From Clostridia bacterium (lineage in GTDB: Bacteria > Bacillota > Clostridia > Oscillospirales > CAG-272), in assembly GCA_017466495.1 (NCBI GenBank), contig JAFTUB010000237.1, positions 1 through 5,407 on the forward strand: a DNA stretch of 5,407 nucleotides, in the 5' to 3' direction. Below are positions 1 through 5,407 of the stretch, one piece after another. Position numbers and translations under genes: made by a program. How positions within the stretch are numbered: position 1 is the first letter of the stretch; every line of letters begins with the position of its first letter. Below the pieces are notes generated by a model, which saw nothing but the letters and a program-made list of their open reading frames with translations, did no database searches and was not told the origin of the DNA.

Positions 1-681
1 CATCACCCGATCGGTACCGAGGATATGGATCAGTTCCCCGGCATAATCGGCGGTCATGGCCCAAAGGGCGGAGGAGGTATCGAAATACACCTGCGGGCAG
101 GCGGCAAGCTTGGGGGCATCCATCCAGGCCTGATAGCTGCCCAAGTGTGCTGCCACCACCCGGAGGTCGGGATAGCGGTCAATGACCCTCAGGAGGCGGT
201 TCACCGTGGAAAAACGGTACTGGGGACGGTTATCCCCCATGTGCAGATACAGAGGAAGACCCCGTTTTTCCATGGAGGCATAGAGTGGGAGCATCACAGG
301 GTCGTCAATGTTGATGCCTTGGATATCGGGGTGGATCTTCACGCCCTGCAGCCCCAGTTCGGTGATGCGATCCAGTTCCCCTTCAAAGTCGGGATAATCC
401 TGATGGATCCCGGCAAAGCCCACAGTACAAAATCCCGCCGCACGGGAATCGCGCACCTGTGCAGCGATTCCGTCATTGACCTTCTGCACCTGGTGTGCAT
501 TGGTGGCCACCGAAAAAAGCAGGAATCCGCTGACCTTCGCCTCCGCACCGATCTGCGCCAACTCGCGGTATATCCCCTTCCCTTCGGGGACAAAATCGTA
601 AAACTTCCCCAGGGCTGTCACCGCTTTTTCGGCAATAGCCTCGGGGTAGGTATGGGTATGCACGTCAAAAATTTTATACAT
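1..681 (-). CDS. Amidohydrolase-2 family metal-dependent hydrolase (3' end cut by window)
   Basis: The reading frame is open from an ATG at 679-681 to the window edge, giving 227 residues; the C-terminus is missing. The N-terminus reads MYKIFDVHTHTYPE, with the metal-binding HxH pair at His8 and His10. Further landmarks are VKIHP (115-118, His117), YLHMGD (His147) and VVAAHLG (His179), spaced like the successive strands of the TIM barrel in the amidohydrolase-2 family (PF04909). The fragment stops at ILGTDRVM, just where the strand-8 GSD/GTD motif with the catalytic aspartate should follow, so about 30-60 residues are probably missing. A GGAG ribosome binding site lies about 8 nt before the ATG. 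Family members hydrolyse or decarboxylate small cyclic or carboxylated substrates in the cytoplasm; the substrate here cannot be told. The gene is divergent from the HIT gene across 72 bp, and no convincing promoter of its own is visible. Confidence 0.85.
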   Translation of the reverse strand, partial: MYKIFDVHTHTYPEAIAEKAVTALGKFYDFVPEGKGIYRELAQIGAEAKVSGFLLFSVATNAHQVQKVNDGIAAQVRDSRAAGFCTVGFAGIHQDYPDFEGELDRITELGLQGVKIHPDIQGINIDDPVMLPLYASMEKRGLPLYLHMGDNRPQYRFSTVNRLLRVIDRYPDLRVVAAHLGSYQAWMDAPKLAACPQVYFDTSSALWAMTADYAGELIHILGTDRVM

Positions 682-693
682 GAGATGTCTCCG

Positions 694-722
694 TTGACTT
701 TATGGATTTTTTGTGGTAAAAT
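694..722 (+). promoter_or_regulatory. Sigma-A type extended -10 promoter of the HIT gene
   Basis: A TTGACT -35 box (694-699), a 17-bp spacer and a TAAAAT -10 box (717-722) are preceded by TGG, giving an extended -10 (TGn). Transcription should start near 729, leaving a leader of about 25 nt before the HIT start codon. The ribosome binding site TGAGGA (742-747) sits 6 nt from the ATG. The promoter lies in the gap shared with the divergent amidohydrolase gene. Confidence 0.75.
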
Positions 723-753
723 GAAAACATCCAAGAGAAAGTGAGGATCTGTT

Positions 754-1092
754 ATGGATTGTCTGTTCTGCAAGATCATCGGCGGGGAAATTCCGTCGGC
801 AAAAGTATACGAGGATGAGCTGGTCTATGCCTTCCGCGACATCAACCCTCAGGCCCCTGTTCACGTGCTTGTGGTGCCCAAGGCGCACATCGCCTCGGCG
901 GACGAGATCACGGCGGAAAACAGCGCCGCTGTTGCCGCTATGTTCAATGCGATTCCCAAGCTCGCTGCGTCAGAAGGCCTTGCCAACGGCTACAGAATCA
1001 TCACCAACATCGGCGAGGACGGCTGCCAGAGTGTGAAGCATATGCACTTCCACATCCTCGGCGGAAAGAAGCTTCCCGAGTCCATGGCATAA
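754..1092 (+). CDS. HIT family protein (HinT-like nucleotide phosphoramidase/hydrolase)
   Basis: This is a complete 112-residue protein, the usual length for bacterial HinT-like members. It begins MDCLFCKIIGGEIPS, the standard start of the family. The histidine triad is KHMHFHILGG, with His96, His98 and His100; the middle to last His is the nucleophilic region that attacks the alpha-phosphate of nucleotide phosphoramidates and related adenylated compounds. Cys3 and Cys6 (CxxC), with His45 in VVPKAHI, match the structural zinc site found in some bacterial HIT proteins; that is inferred from spacing. The family is cytosolic and acts on AMP-linked substrates, including aminoacyl- or lysyl-AMP; the physiological role is usually unclear. 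The start is supported by a TGAGGA ribosome binding site and an upstream consensus promoter. It appears to be a single-gene transcript closed by the terminator at 1127-1165. Confidence 0.95.
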   Translation: MDCLFCKIIGGEIPSAKVYEDELVYAFRDINPQAPVHVLVVPKAHIASADEITAENSAAVAAMFNAIPKLAASEGLANGYRIITNIGEDGCQSVKHMHFHILGGKKLPESMA

Positions 1093-1099
1093 GGCGAAT

Positions 1100-1117
1100 G
1101 GCGGCGTTTCCGCCGCC
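1100..1117 (+). repeat. GC-only hairpin after the HIT stop codon
   Basis: GGCGGCG pairs perfectly with CGCCGCC over 7 bp around a TTTC loop, starting 8 nt after the TAA stop. No T-run follows, so it is not a terminator by itself. It could protect the 3' end of the HIT mRNA or slow polymerase ahead of the true terminator. Confidence 0.6.
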
Positions 1118-1126
1118 AAACTCGAT

Positions 1127-1165
1127 GGGGTGTCACGCGTTTGCGTGACACCCCTTGTTTTTTGT
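1127..1165 (+). terminator. Rho-independent terminator of the HIT gene
   Basis: GGGGTGTCACGC (1127-1138) pairs perfectly over 12 bp with GCGTGACACCCC (1143-1154) around a GTTT loop, followed by the T-rich tail TTGTTTTTTGT. The tail touches the stop codon of the convergent isomerase gene. On the minus strand the same stem is followed by ATCGAGTTTGG, without a U-run, so it should work well only in the plus direction. Confidence 0.93.
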
Positions 1166-1980
1166 CAAAGCATTCCCCGCAGGCAGCTGATGTAAGAGAA
1201 CAGCGCAATGCCGGGCTCTGCCAGCTCGGGGGACCAGCGCTTGACCCATTCATAGGACAGGTAGCCGTCATAGTTGATATCCCGCAGGCAGTTGATAATT
1301 TCACCGAAGGGCAGATCGCCGTATCCGGTAAGCATATAGGTGATCTTGCCATTGGTACCCTTCACCGAGTCCTTGAGGTGAACGTGCTTGATGTAACGTC
1401 CCAAATGAAGCGCCGACTTGGCAGGCGACTCGCCGCAGAAGCGGTAGGGATGGTGAACGTCCCAGATGATGCCGGAGTTGGGGCGGCCCACCCGGTCAAG
1501 GAAGTTGCGGGCGATGGCGGTATTGCTCAAAAAGCCGTTGGTCTCGGTGAGCAGAGTCACACCGTGAGGCGCGGCCCAGTCGCAGAGCTCGCCGAACTTC
1601 ATGGCGGCGCGGTCGATGTCCTCCTCGGTGGTGGTAATGAGGGGAGCGGCAGTCTTCTCCATCAGAACGCGAACATAGGGCACCTTCAGCCGCTCAGCCA
1701 GCAGGACATAATCCCTGACCTCCTGCTCAGCTGCGTCAAGGTCGGGATTATCCATTAGGTGTGCACCGCCGGTGAGGATCGGGATCTCCACCCCGGTACG
1801 GGCAAGCATTTCCCTGGTCTTCTCAATACGGCTATCCGAGAATGCACGAATGTGCGGTGCATACATTTGATCAGCAACGCCGCGGATCTCAACTCCCGCA
1901 TAACCGAGGTCGGCAGCGGTGGAAATTACCTCGCTGAAATGCCAATCGGGGCAGGTCAGCGTCGAAAAAGCAAGTTTCAT
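1165..1980 (-). CDS. Sugar phosphate isomerase/epimerase, AP-endonuclease-2-like TIM barrel
   Basis: This complete 271-residue protein begins MKLAFSTLTCPDW and continues with LGYAGVEIRG, the typical opening strands of the xylose-isomerase-like TIM barrel (PF01261). The expected metal ligands are visible: Glu146 in TLLTETNG, Asp174 and His177 in IIWDVHHP, His201 in HVHLKD and Glu244 in YEWVKRW. Members isomerise or epimerise sugars, sugar phosphates or inositol derivatives using a divalent metal in the cytoplasm; the substrate cannot be assigned from sequence alone. An AGGAAAGGA ribosome binding site precedes the ATG by about 9 nt. The gene has its own promoter with a palindromic operator and lies 83 bp downstream of the acyl-CoA ligase on the same strand. 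It may therefore be transcribed both alone and by readthrough. No sugar kinase or transporter is nearby to suggest a substrate. Confidence 0.92.
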   Translation of the reverse strand: MKLAFSTLTCPDWHFSEVISTAADLGYAGVEIRGVADQMYAPHIRAFSDSRIEKTREMLARTGVEIPILTGGAHLMDNPDLDAAEQEVRDYVLLAERLKVPYVRVLMEKTAAPLITTTEEDIDRAAMKFGELCDWAAPHGVTLLTETNGFLSNTAIARNFLDRVGRPNSGIIWDVHHPYRFCGESPAKSALHLGRYIKHVHLKDSVKGTNGKITYMLTGYGDLPFGEIINCLRDINYDGYLSYEWVKRWSPELAEPGIALFSYISCLRGML

Positions 1981-2019
1981 GGACAGAATTCCTTTCCTGT
2001 GAATTTGTCATCCATAGAT

Positions 2020-2048
2020 ATTGTAGCACAAATTGCGCAATTTGTAAA
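2020..2048 (-). promoter_or_regulatory. Extended -10 promoter of the isomerase gene
   Basis: On the minus strand, TTTACA (2043-2048) is followed by a 17-bp spacer and TACAAT (2020-2025), with TGC directly before the -10 box (extended -10). Transcription should start around 2012-2013, about 32 nt ahead of the ATG. The promoter begins 16 bp after the ligase stop codon and no terminator lies between, so readthrough from the ligase is also possible. Confidence 0.78.
2028..2045. promoter_or_regulatory. 18-bp perfect palindrome, probable repressor operator
   Basis: ACAAATTGCGCAATTTGT is identical to its own reverse complement. It covers most of the spacer and half of the -35 box of the isomerase promoter and stops 2 bp short of the -10 box. 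A dimeric regulator bound here would block RNA polymerase. The central CG step recalls LacI-family operators, but the regulator family cannot be fixed from one site and no regulator gene lies in the window. Confidence 0.65.
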
Positions 2049-2063
2049 GAAAATTTATCCGCT

Positions 2064-3728
2064 TTACGCCGTCTCGATGGCGGCAGCCTCCTGCAGGCTC
2101 AATGCCTCAACGGCCATTTCGCGGAGCTTATATTTGAGGATTTTTCCTGCGGCGTTCATGGGGAAGCCTTCGACAAACATGACATAACTGGGGACCTTAT
2201 GCTTGGCCATGGAGCCCAGTACGTAGTCCTTGACCTCCTGCTCGGTCATGGTCTCGCCCTCCTTGAGGATGACACAGGCCATGATTTCCTCGCCGTAAGC
2301 CTTGCTGGGGACACCGATTACCTGCACGTCGCTGATCTTGGGATGGGTATAGATGAAATCCTCGATCTCCTTGGGATAGATATTCTCACCGCCGCGGATG
2401 ATCATATCCTTGATGCGGCCGGTGATCTTGTAGTATCCGTCCTCGTCACAGCAGGCAAGGTCGCCCGTATGGAGCCATCCATCCTTGTCGATGGCCTGGG
2501 CAGTGGCTTCGGGCATCTTGTAGTAACCCTTCATAATATTATAGCCGCGGGCGCAGAATTCGCCGATCTTACCGGGACCGAGAGTCTCTCCCGTCTCGGG
2601 ATCCACAATCTTGGTCTCCACGCCGGGGAAACTGCGGCCGACGGTATTGACCCGGCGCTCCAGACTGTCATCGGTGGTGGTCTGGGTGCATCCGGGAGAT
2701 GCCTCTGTCTGACCGTAGACGATGGTGATCTCCTTCATGCCCATGTCGTCGACAACCTGCTGCATGACCTTGATGGGACAGGGAGAACCGGCCATAATAC
2801 CGGTACGGAGGTTAAACTTGAACTGCTTGAAATCGGGATGCTCCAGCATACCGATAAACATGGTGGGCACGCCGTGAACGGCGGTGCACTGCTCAATCTC
2901 CAGGGCCTCCATGACCTTGCGGGGGGAATAGCGTTCTACCGGCACCATGGTGGTCGCATGGGTAATGCTGGCCATCATGGCAAGCACCAGACCAAAGCAG
3001 TGGAAGAAGGGGACGGTGATACAAAGCTTATCCGCTGGGGTAAACTTCATTCTGTCACCGATGGTCTTACCGTTGTTGAGTATGTTGTAATGGGTCAGCA
3101 TAACGCCCTTGGGGAAACCGGTGGTGCCGGATGTATACTGCATATTCACCACGTCATGGCAGTCAAGGCCAGCACGGGCAGCGTCATATTCTGCATCGCT
3201 CACCGTCTCAGCCAGGGCGTAGAGCTCTCTCCAGTTGTACATACCGGGGTAGCTTTCCTCATCAATGGTGATGCAGGTACGCAGGAAGGGGAGACGCGCA
3301 CACTTATGGTCGCGGGCATCCGGCTCTGCAGCAAATTCGGGGCAGAGACGGTTAACGATATCCACATAGCTGACATCCTTGAGGCCGTTGCTCATCACCA
3401 GCACCTTGGTATCCGACTGCTTGAGCAAATACTCCGCCTCGTGGATCTTGTACGCGGTATTAACGGTGACCAGCACCGCGCCGATCTTGGCACAGGCGAA
3501 CAGGGTCATCATCCACTGGGGGTAGTTGGTGGCCCAGATGGCGACATGATCCCCCTTGCGAATCCCCATGGCCAGGAATGCCCGGGCGATGGTGTCGCAC
3601 TCGGCGTTGAACTCGCTGTAGGTGCGCTTGTAGTCAAATTTGTGGGTGTAGACAACGGCGGGCTGATCGGGGTATTCGGCCGCGATCTTATCCATCCACT
3701 GACCCAGGGTTACATTGATAAATTCCAT
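2064..3728 (-). CDS. AMP-forming fatty-acyl-CoA ligase (long/medium-chain acyl-CoA synthetase family)
   Basis: This complete 554-residue protein has the full set of ANL-superfamily motifs. They are the phosphate-binding loop YTSGTTGFPKGVMLTH (198-213), YGQTEASP (338-345), GWLHTGDLA (417-425) with Asp423, the hinge region ITGRIKDMIIRGGENIYPKE (435-454), and NAAGK with the catalytic Lys529. It should activate a carboxylic acid with ATP to an acyl-adenylate and then form the acyl-CoA, in the cytoplasm. Length and motif wording resemble the FACL-like group that includes Bacillus YngI; chain-length preference is not readable. No carrier-protein or condensation domain is attached, so it is a stand-alone ligase. 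The start is supported by an AGAGGG ribosome binding site 8 nt upstream. No good internal promoter lies between the T-box terminator and the start codon, so expression should depend on T-box antitermination. Confidence 0.95.
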   Translation of the reverse strand: MEFINVTLGQWMDKIAAEYPDQPAVVYTHKFDYKRTYSEFNAECDTIARAFLAMGIRKGDHVAIWATNYPQWMMTLFACAKIGAVLVTVNTAYKIHEAEYLLKQSDTKVLVMSNGLKDVSYVDIVNRLCPEFAAEPDARDHKCARLPFLRTCITIDEESYPGMYNWRELYALAETVSDAEYDAARAGLDCHDVVNMQYTSGTTGFPKGVMLTHYNILNNGKTIGDRMKFTPADKLCITVPFFHCFGLVLAMMASITHATTMVPVERYSPRKVMEALEIEQCTAVHGVPTMFIGMLEHPDFKQFKFNLRTGIMAGSPCPIKVMQQVVDDMGMKEITIVYGQTEASPGCTQTTTDDSLERRVNTVGRSFPGVETKIVDPETGETLGPGKIGEFCARGYNIMKGYYKMPEATAQAIDKDGWLHTGDLACCDEDGYYKITGRIKDMIIRGGENIYPKEIEDFIYTHPKISDVQVIGVPSKAYGEEIMACVILKEGETMTEQEVKDYVLGSMAKHKVPSYVMFVEGFPMNAAGKILKYKLREMAVEALSLQEAAAIETA

Positions 3729-3780
3729 GTGCAGTTCCCTCTTTTCGTTCTTACTGAAATGATATCAAACAAAATGGAAC

Positions 3781-3825
3781 AAAAAAGCCTCCGTCTCGGG
3801 CAGATTGCTCTGCTCGGGACGGAGG
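3781..3825 (-). terminator. Intrinsic terminator of the T-box leader
   Basis: On the minus strand CCTCCGTC pairs with GACGGAGG (8 bp). The stem continues through 2-bp and 5-bp segments separated by two A/C mismatches to a GCAA tetraloop, and CTTTTTT follows. It is the regulated terminator of the riboswitch and stands 52 nt before the ligase start codon. The plus-strand reading lacks a T-run, so it acts in one direction. Confidence 0.95.
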
Positions 3826-3841
3826 ATAAAAAGTCATTCTC

Positions 3842-3854
3842 CGCGGTACCACCC
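3842..3854 (-). promoter_or_regulatory. T-box antiterminator motif GGGTGGTACCGCG
   Basis: This 13-nt stretch matches the near-invariant T-box sequence GGGUGGNACCGCG. UGGU (3848-3851) pairs with the free ACCA end of uncharged tRNA. The GGG can pair with the CCC of CGUCCC (3816-3818), which otherwise lies in the 5' arm of the terminator, so antiterminator and terminator exclude each other. Confidence 0.95.
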
Positions 3855-3982
3855 GCATTCCGCTTTTTTCAAGCGGCACTTTCAGGCACAGATTATGCCC
3901 TATCCGATAACGGCGGAAGCCGTGACAGCCTACTACAGGAACGCCCCGGTTCGGTGTCAAGCGCGGCGTAAGCCTCAAAGGG

Positions 3983-3985
3983 AGT
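3983..3985 (-). promoter_or_regulatory. T-box specifier codon, best read as ACU (threonine)
   Basis: In Stem I the upper helix directly flanks AGUA on one side and GAA on the other. In well-studied T-boxes the three bases right after GAA are the specifier; here they are ACU. The lower helix begins two bases later (CC, then CUUUG). The base after the specifier is C, where a purine is usual. A shift of one base gives CUC, a common leucine specifier, so leucine remains possible. The UGGU of the antiterminator calls for a tRNA with discriminator base A, which does not separate the two. Confidence 0.55.
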
Positions 3986-4087
3986 TTCGGCGTGCCTTCC
4001 GCAAAGCCTCGCAGCAAACGGCTTCTCTCTGGAGCGGGGTCACATCCTACTTGATCTTTGTTGACGCTTTGTTTGATATTGTCCAAT

Positions 4088-4116
4088 ATTTTATCACAAA
4101 ATCCCCGCCCTGTCAA
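4088..4116 (-). promoter_or_regulatory. Consensus extended -10 promoter of the T-box/ligase transcript
   Basis: A perfect TTGACA -35 box (4111-4116), a 17-bp spacer and TAAAAT (4088-4093), preceded by TGA (extended -10), form the strongest promoter in the window. Transcription should begin near 4081, just before the 5' side of Stem I. The -35 box lies 38 bp after the aspartate kinase stop codon. A promoter this strong fits control at the attenuation step and not at initiation. Confidence 0.88.
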
Positions 4117-4154
4117 GCAGTGATTTTGCTTAAATTTTGCAACTCCGATTGTAA

Positions 4155-5407
4155 TTATTTTACGAATTCTGCATAAATCGCCTGGAGCGCACGCTCAAAG
4201 TCGGCGGCATCCACGCCCAGGATGATGTTCAGCTCGCAGGAGCCCTGGTCGATCATGCGGATATTTACCGATGCATCGGCAGCGGCGCGGAAGACGCGGG
4301 CAGCGGTACCCTTTGCCTTGACCATGCTGCGGCCAACCACGGCGATGAGGGCAAGGCCGTCTTCAACCGAAATGCTGTCAGGGTTGACCTTAGCGCAGAT
4401 ACGGGTGAGCAGACGATCCCGATGCTCCTCCAACTCATGGGTATTGAGGACAATACTCATGGTGTCGATACCGGAAGGCAGATGCTCAAAGCTGATGCCC
4501 TCATCCTCCAGCACGCCCAGCACGCGGCGGCCAAAACCGATCTCGGCATTCATCATATCCTTCTCAATGGTGATAACCGAGAAGCCCTTCTTGCCGGCGA
4601 TGCCGGTGATCACGTGCTCAGTGTCATACTTATCGGTCTCTGCCACAATCATGGTGCCTGCATCGGCAGGCGCGTTGGTGTTGCGGATGTTGATCGGAAT
4701 CCCGGCAAAGCGCACGGGGAAGATTGCATCCTCATGGAGCACGGTGGCACCCATATAGGAAAGCTCACGAAGCTCACGGTAGGTGATGGTATCGATGGGC
4801 TGTGCATCCTTGACAATGCGGGGGTCGGCCATCAGGAAGCCGGATACGTCGGTCCAGTTCTCGTAGAGGTCTGCCTCAGCAGCACGGGCTACGATGGCGC
4901 CGGTGAGATCCGAGCCGCCGCGGGAGAAGGTCGTGATGGTGCCGTTGGGCATGGAGCCGTAGAAGCCGGGAATTACGGCCCGGGGGTGACGCTGGAGCAC
5001 CTCGCGCAGAATGGCGTTGGTATGCTCACCGTCAAAGGATCCGTCATCGCGGAAGAAAATTACGTTGGCAGCATCGATAAAATCGAAGCCGAGATATTTG
5101 GCCAGAATGATACCGTTGAGATACTCACCGCGGCTGGCGGCATAGTCACGGCCGGAATTATGCTGAAGGGCGGCACGTACAAAGGTCAGCTCGTCCTCCA
5201 GGGAGCAATCGATGCCCAGCTCCTCAATGATCCCGTTATAGCGTGCACGGATCTGGTCAAACATGGGGGTCATGTCCTCACCGCGGCGCACCAGATCATA
5301 GCAGGCGTAAAGCATATCCGTCACCTTAGTGTCCTCAGCAAAGCGTTTGCCGGGCGCAGAGGGAACCACGTAACGGCGTGTTTCGTCCGCATGAATGATG
5401 GATGCGA
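4155..5407 (-). CDS. Aspartate kinase with two C-terminal ACT domains (N-terminus beyond window)
   Basis: The frame is open from the right edge to a TAA at 4155-4157, giving 416 visible residues; roughly 20-30 N-terminal residues with the usual KFGGSS motif are missing. The visible part starts ASIIHADETRRYVVPSAPGK, an internal sequence, so the GTG (Val) at 5367-5369 is not a start. Numbering from the first visible residue, the kinase domain shows VPSAPGKRF (14-22), FSRGGSDLTG (160-169), WTD (184-186), ADPR (193-196) and LSYMGATVLHE (215-225). Two ACT regulatory domains follow at about 276-336 and 350-414, the second with NIRMIDQGSCELNI (381-394). The enzyme phosphorylates L-aspartate with ATP, the first step to lysine, methionine and threonine. 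ACT domains imply feedback by one or more of these; which one cannot be read here. No clear terminator follows, so readthrough into the T-box leader is possible. Confidence 0.96.
   Translation of the reverse strand, partial: ASIIHADETRRYVVPSAPGKRFAEDTKVTDMLYACYDLVRRGEDMTPMFDQIRARYNGIIEELGIDCSLEDELTFVRAALQHNSGRDYAASRGEYLNGIILAKYLGFDFIDAANVIFFRDDGSFDGEHTNAILREVLQRHPRAVIPGFYGSMPNGTITTFSRGGSDLTGAIVARAAEADLYENWTDVSGFLMADPRIVKDAQPIDTITYRELRELSYMGATVLHEDAIFPVRFAGIPINIRNTNAPADAGTMIVAETDKYDTEHVITGIAGKKGFSVITIEKDMMNAEIGFGRRVLGVLEDEGISFEHLPSGIDTMSIVLNTHELEEHRDRLLTRICAKVNPDSISVEDGLALIAVVGRSMVKAKGTAARVFRAAADASVNIRMIDQGSCELNIILGVDAADFERALQAIYAEFVK

Larger units (their letters stand above)
3781..4081 (-). 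promoter_or_regulatory. T-box riboswitch (tRNA-sensing leader) upstream of the acyl-CoA ligase
   Basis: The minus-strand transcript of about 300 nt has all parts of a class I T-box (Rfam T-box family) in order. Stem I has a lower helix CAAAG/CUUUG (4056-4060 with 3976-3980). Above it is a specifier loop with AGUA (4048-4051) facing GAA (3986-3988), and higher up the conserved AGAGAG (4025-4030). AGUAGGC (3928-3934) and the small ACGGC/GCCGU hairpin (3910-3923) match the Stem II region. CCGCTT/AAGCGG (3860-3876) is Stem III. The T-box motif and an intrinsic terminator follow. Uncharged cognate tRNA should stabilise the antiterminator and switch on the downstream gene. The ligase starts 52 nt after the terminator, so it is the direct target. 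A T-box on an acyl-CoA ligase is unusual. Confidence 0.95.

Noticed and set aside
25..744. 239-codon plus-strand frame over the amidohydrolase
   Set aside because: The minus strand encodes clear HxH, KIHP and AHLG metal-binding motifs over the same bases. The plus-strand frame has no ribosome binding site or family resemblance, and it runs through the HIT promoter.
682..753. Minus-strand promoter for the amidohydrolase in the divergent gap
   Set aside because: Candidates such as TTGGAT with AAAAAT, or TTTTCA with CATAAA, match the consensus poorly. I cannot support one over chance in this AT-rich stretch.
2199..3971. 590-codon open frame on the plus strand, antisense to the acyl-CoA ligase
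   Set aside because: It has no recognisable domain, runs opposite a ligase with every family motif, and continues through the T-box leader. It is a mirror of codon bias in a GC-rich gene.
4117..4154. Possible terminator after aspartate kinase (AAGCA/TGCTT pairing)
   Set aside because: The 5-bp stem is weak, no T-run follows, and it overlaps the -35 box of the T-box promoter.
3751..4176. Open frames of about 120 codons on both strands across the ligase-kinase gap
   Set aside because: The interval is explained by the structured T-box leader and its promoter; the peptides look like low-complexity translations of stem sequences.
5367..5369. GTG as start codon of the aspartate kinase
   Set aside because: The family sequence clearly continues upstream in frame (HADETRRYV before VPSAPGKR), so this is an internal valine and the true start lies outside the window.

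Overview
The window is a chromosomal stretch of a moderately GC-rich bacterium, most likely a Firmicute of the Clostridia (an Oscillospiraceae-like gut anaerobe would fit). Three things point there: a canonical T-box leader, strong AGGAG-type ribosome binding sites, and near-consensus sigma-A promoters with 17-bp spacers. No sequence search was possible, so this placement is inference. I see no mobile elements, CRISPR arrays, tRNA or rRNA genes.

Layout from left to right. On the minus strand, 1-681 is the N-terminal 227 residues of an amidohydrolase-2 family metal-dependent hydrolase, cut by the window edge. A 72-bp divergent gap holds an extended -10 promoter for a plus-strand HIT-family (HinT-like) nucleotide hydrolase/transferase at 754-1092. 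That gene ends in a GC-rich hairpin and then a textbook rho-independent terminator. Converging on it is a minus-strand TIM-barrel sugar phosphate isomerase/epimerase (1165-1980). Its promoter carries a perfect 18-bp palindrome across the spacer and -35 box, a likely repressor operator. Upstream of that, also on the minus strand, is a full-length AMP-forming fatty-acyl-CoA ligase (2064-3728).

The 426-bp gap from 3729 to 4154 is not empty. It holds a complete minus-strand T-box riboswitch: promoter, Stem I with an AGUA/GAA specifier loop, Stem II-type element, Stem III, the GGGUGGUACCGCG antiterminator motif and an intrinsic terminator. The terminator ends 52 nt before the ligase start codon. 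The best specifier reading is ACU (threonine), with CUC (leucine) as the alternative. Upstream of it, 4155-5407 is most of an aspartate kinase with two C-terminal ACT domains; its N-terminus lies beyond the right edge.

The main point of interest is the T-box placed directly in front of an acyl-CoA ligase, since these tRNA-sensing leaders normally control aminoacyl-tRNA synthetases and amino-acid biosynthesis or transport genes. If the specifier is threonine, the leader also sits directly behind the gene for the first enzyme of the aspartate/threonine pathway. The other genes do not form an obvious single pathway and appear to be separately promoted.
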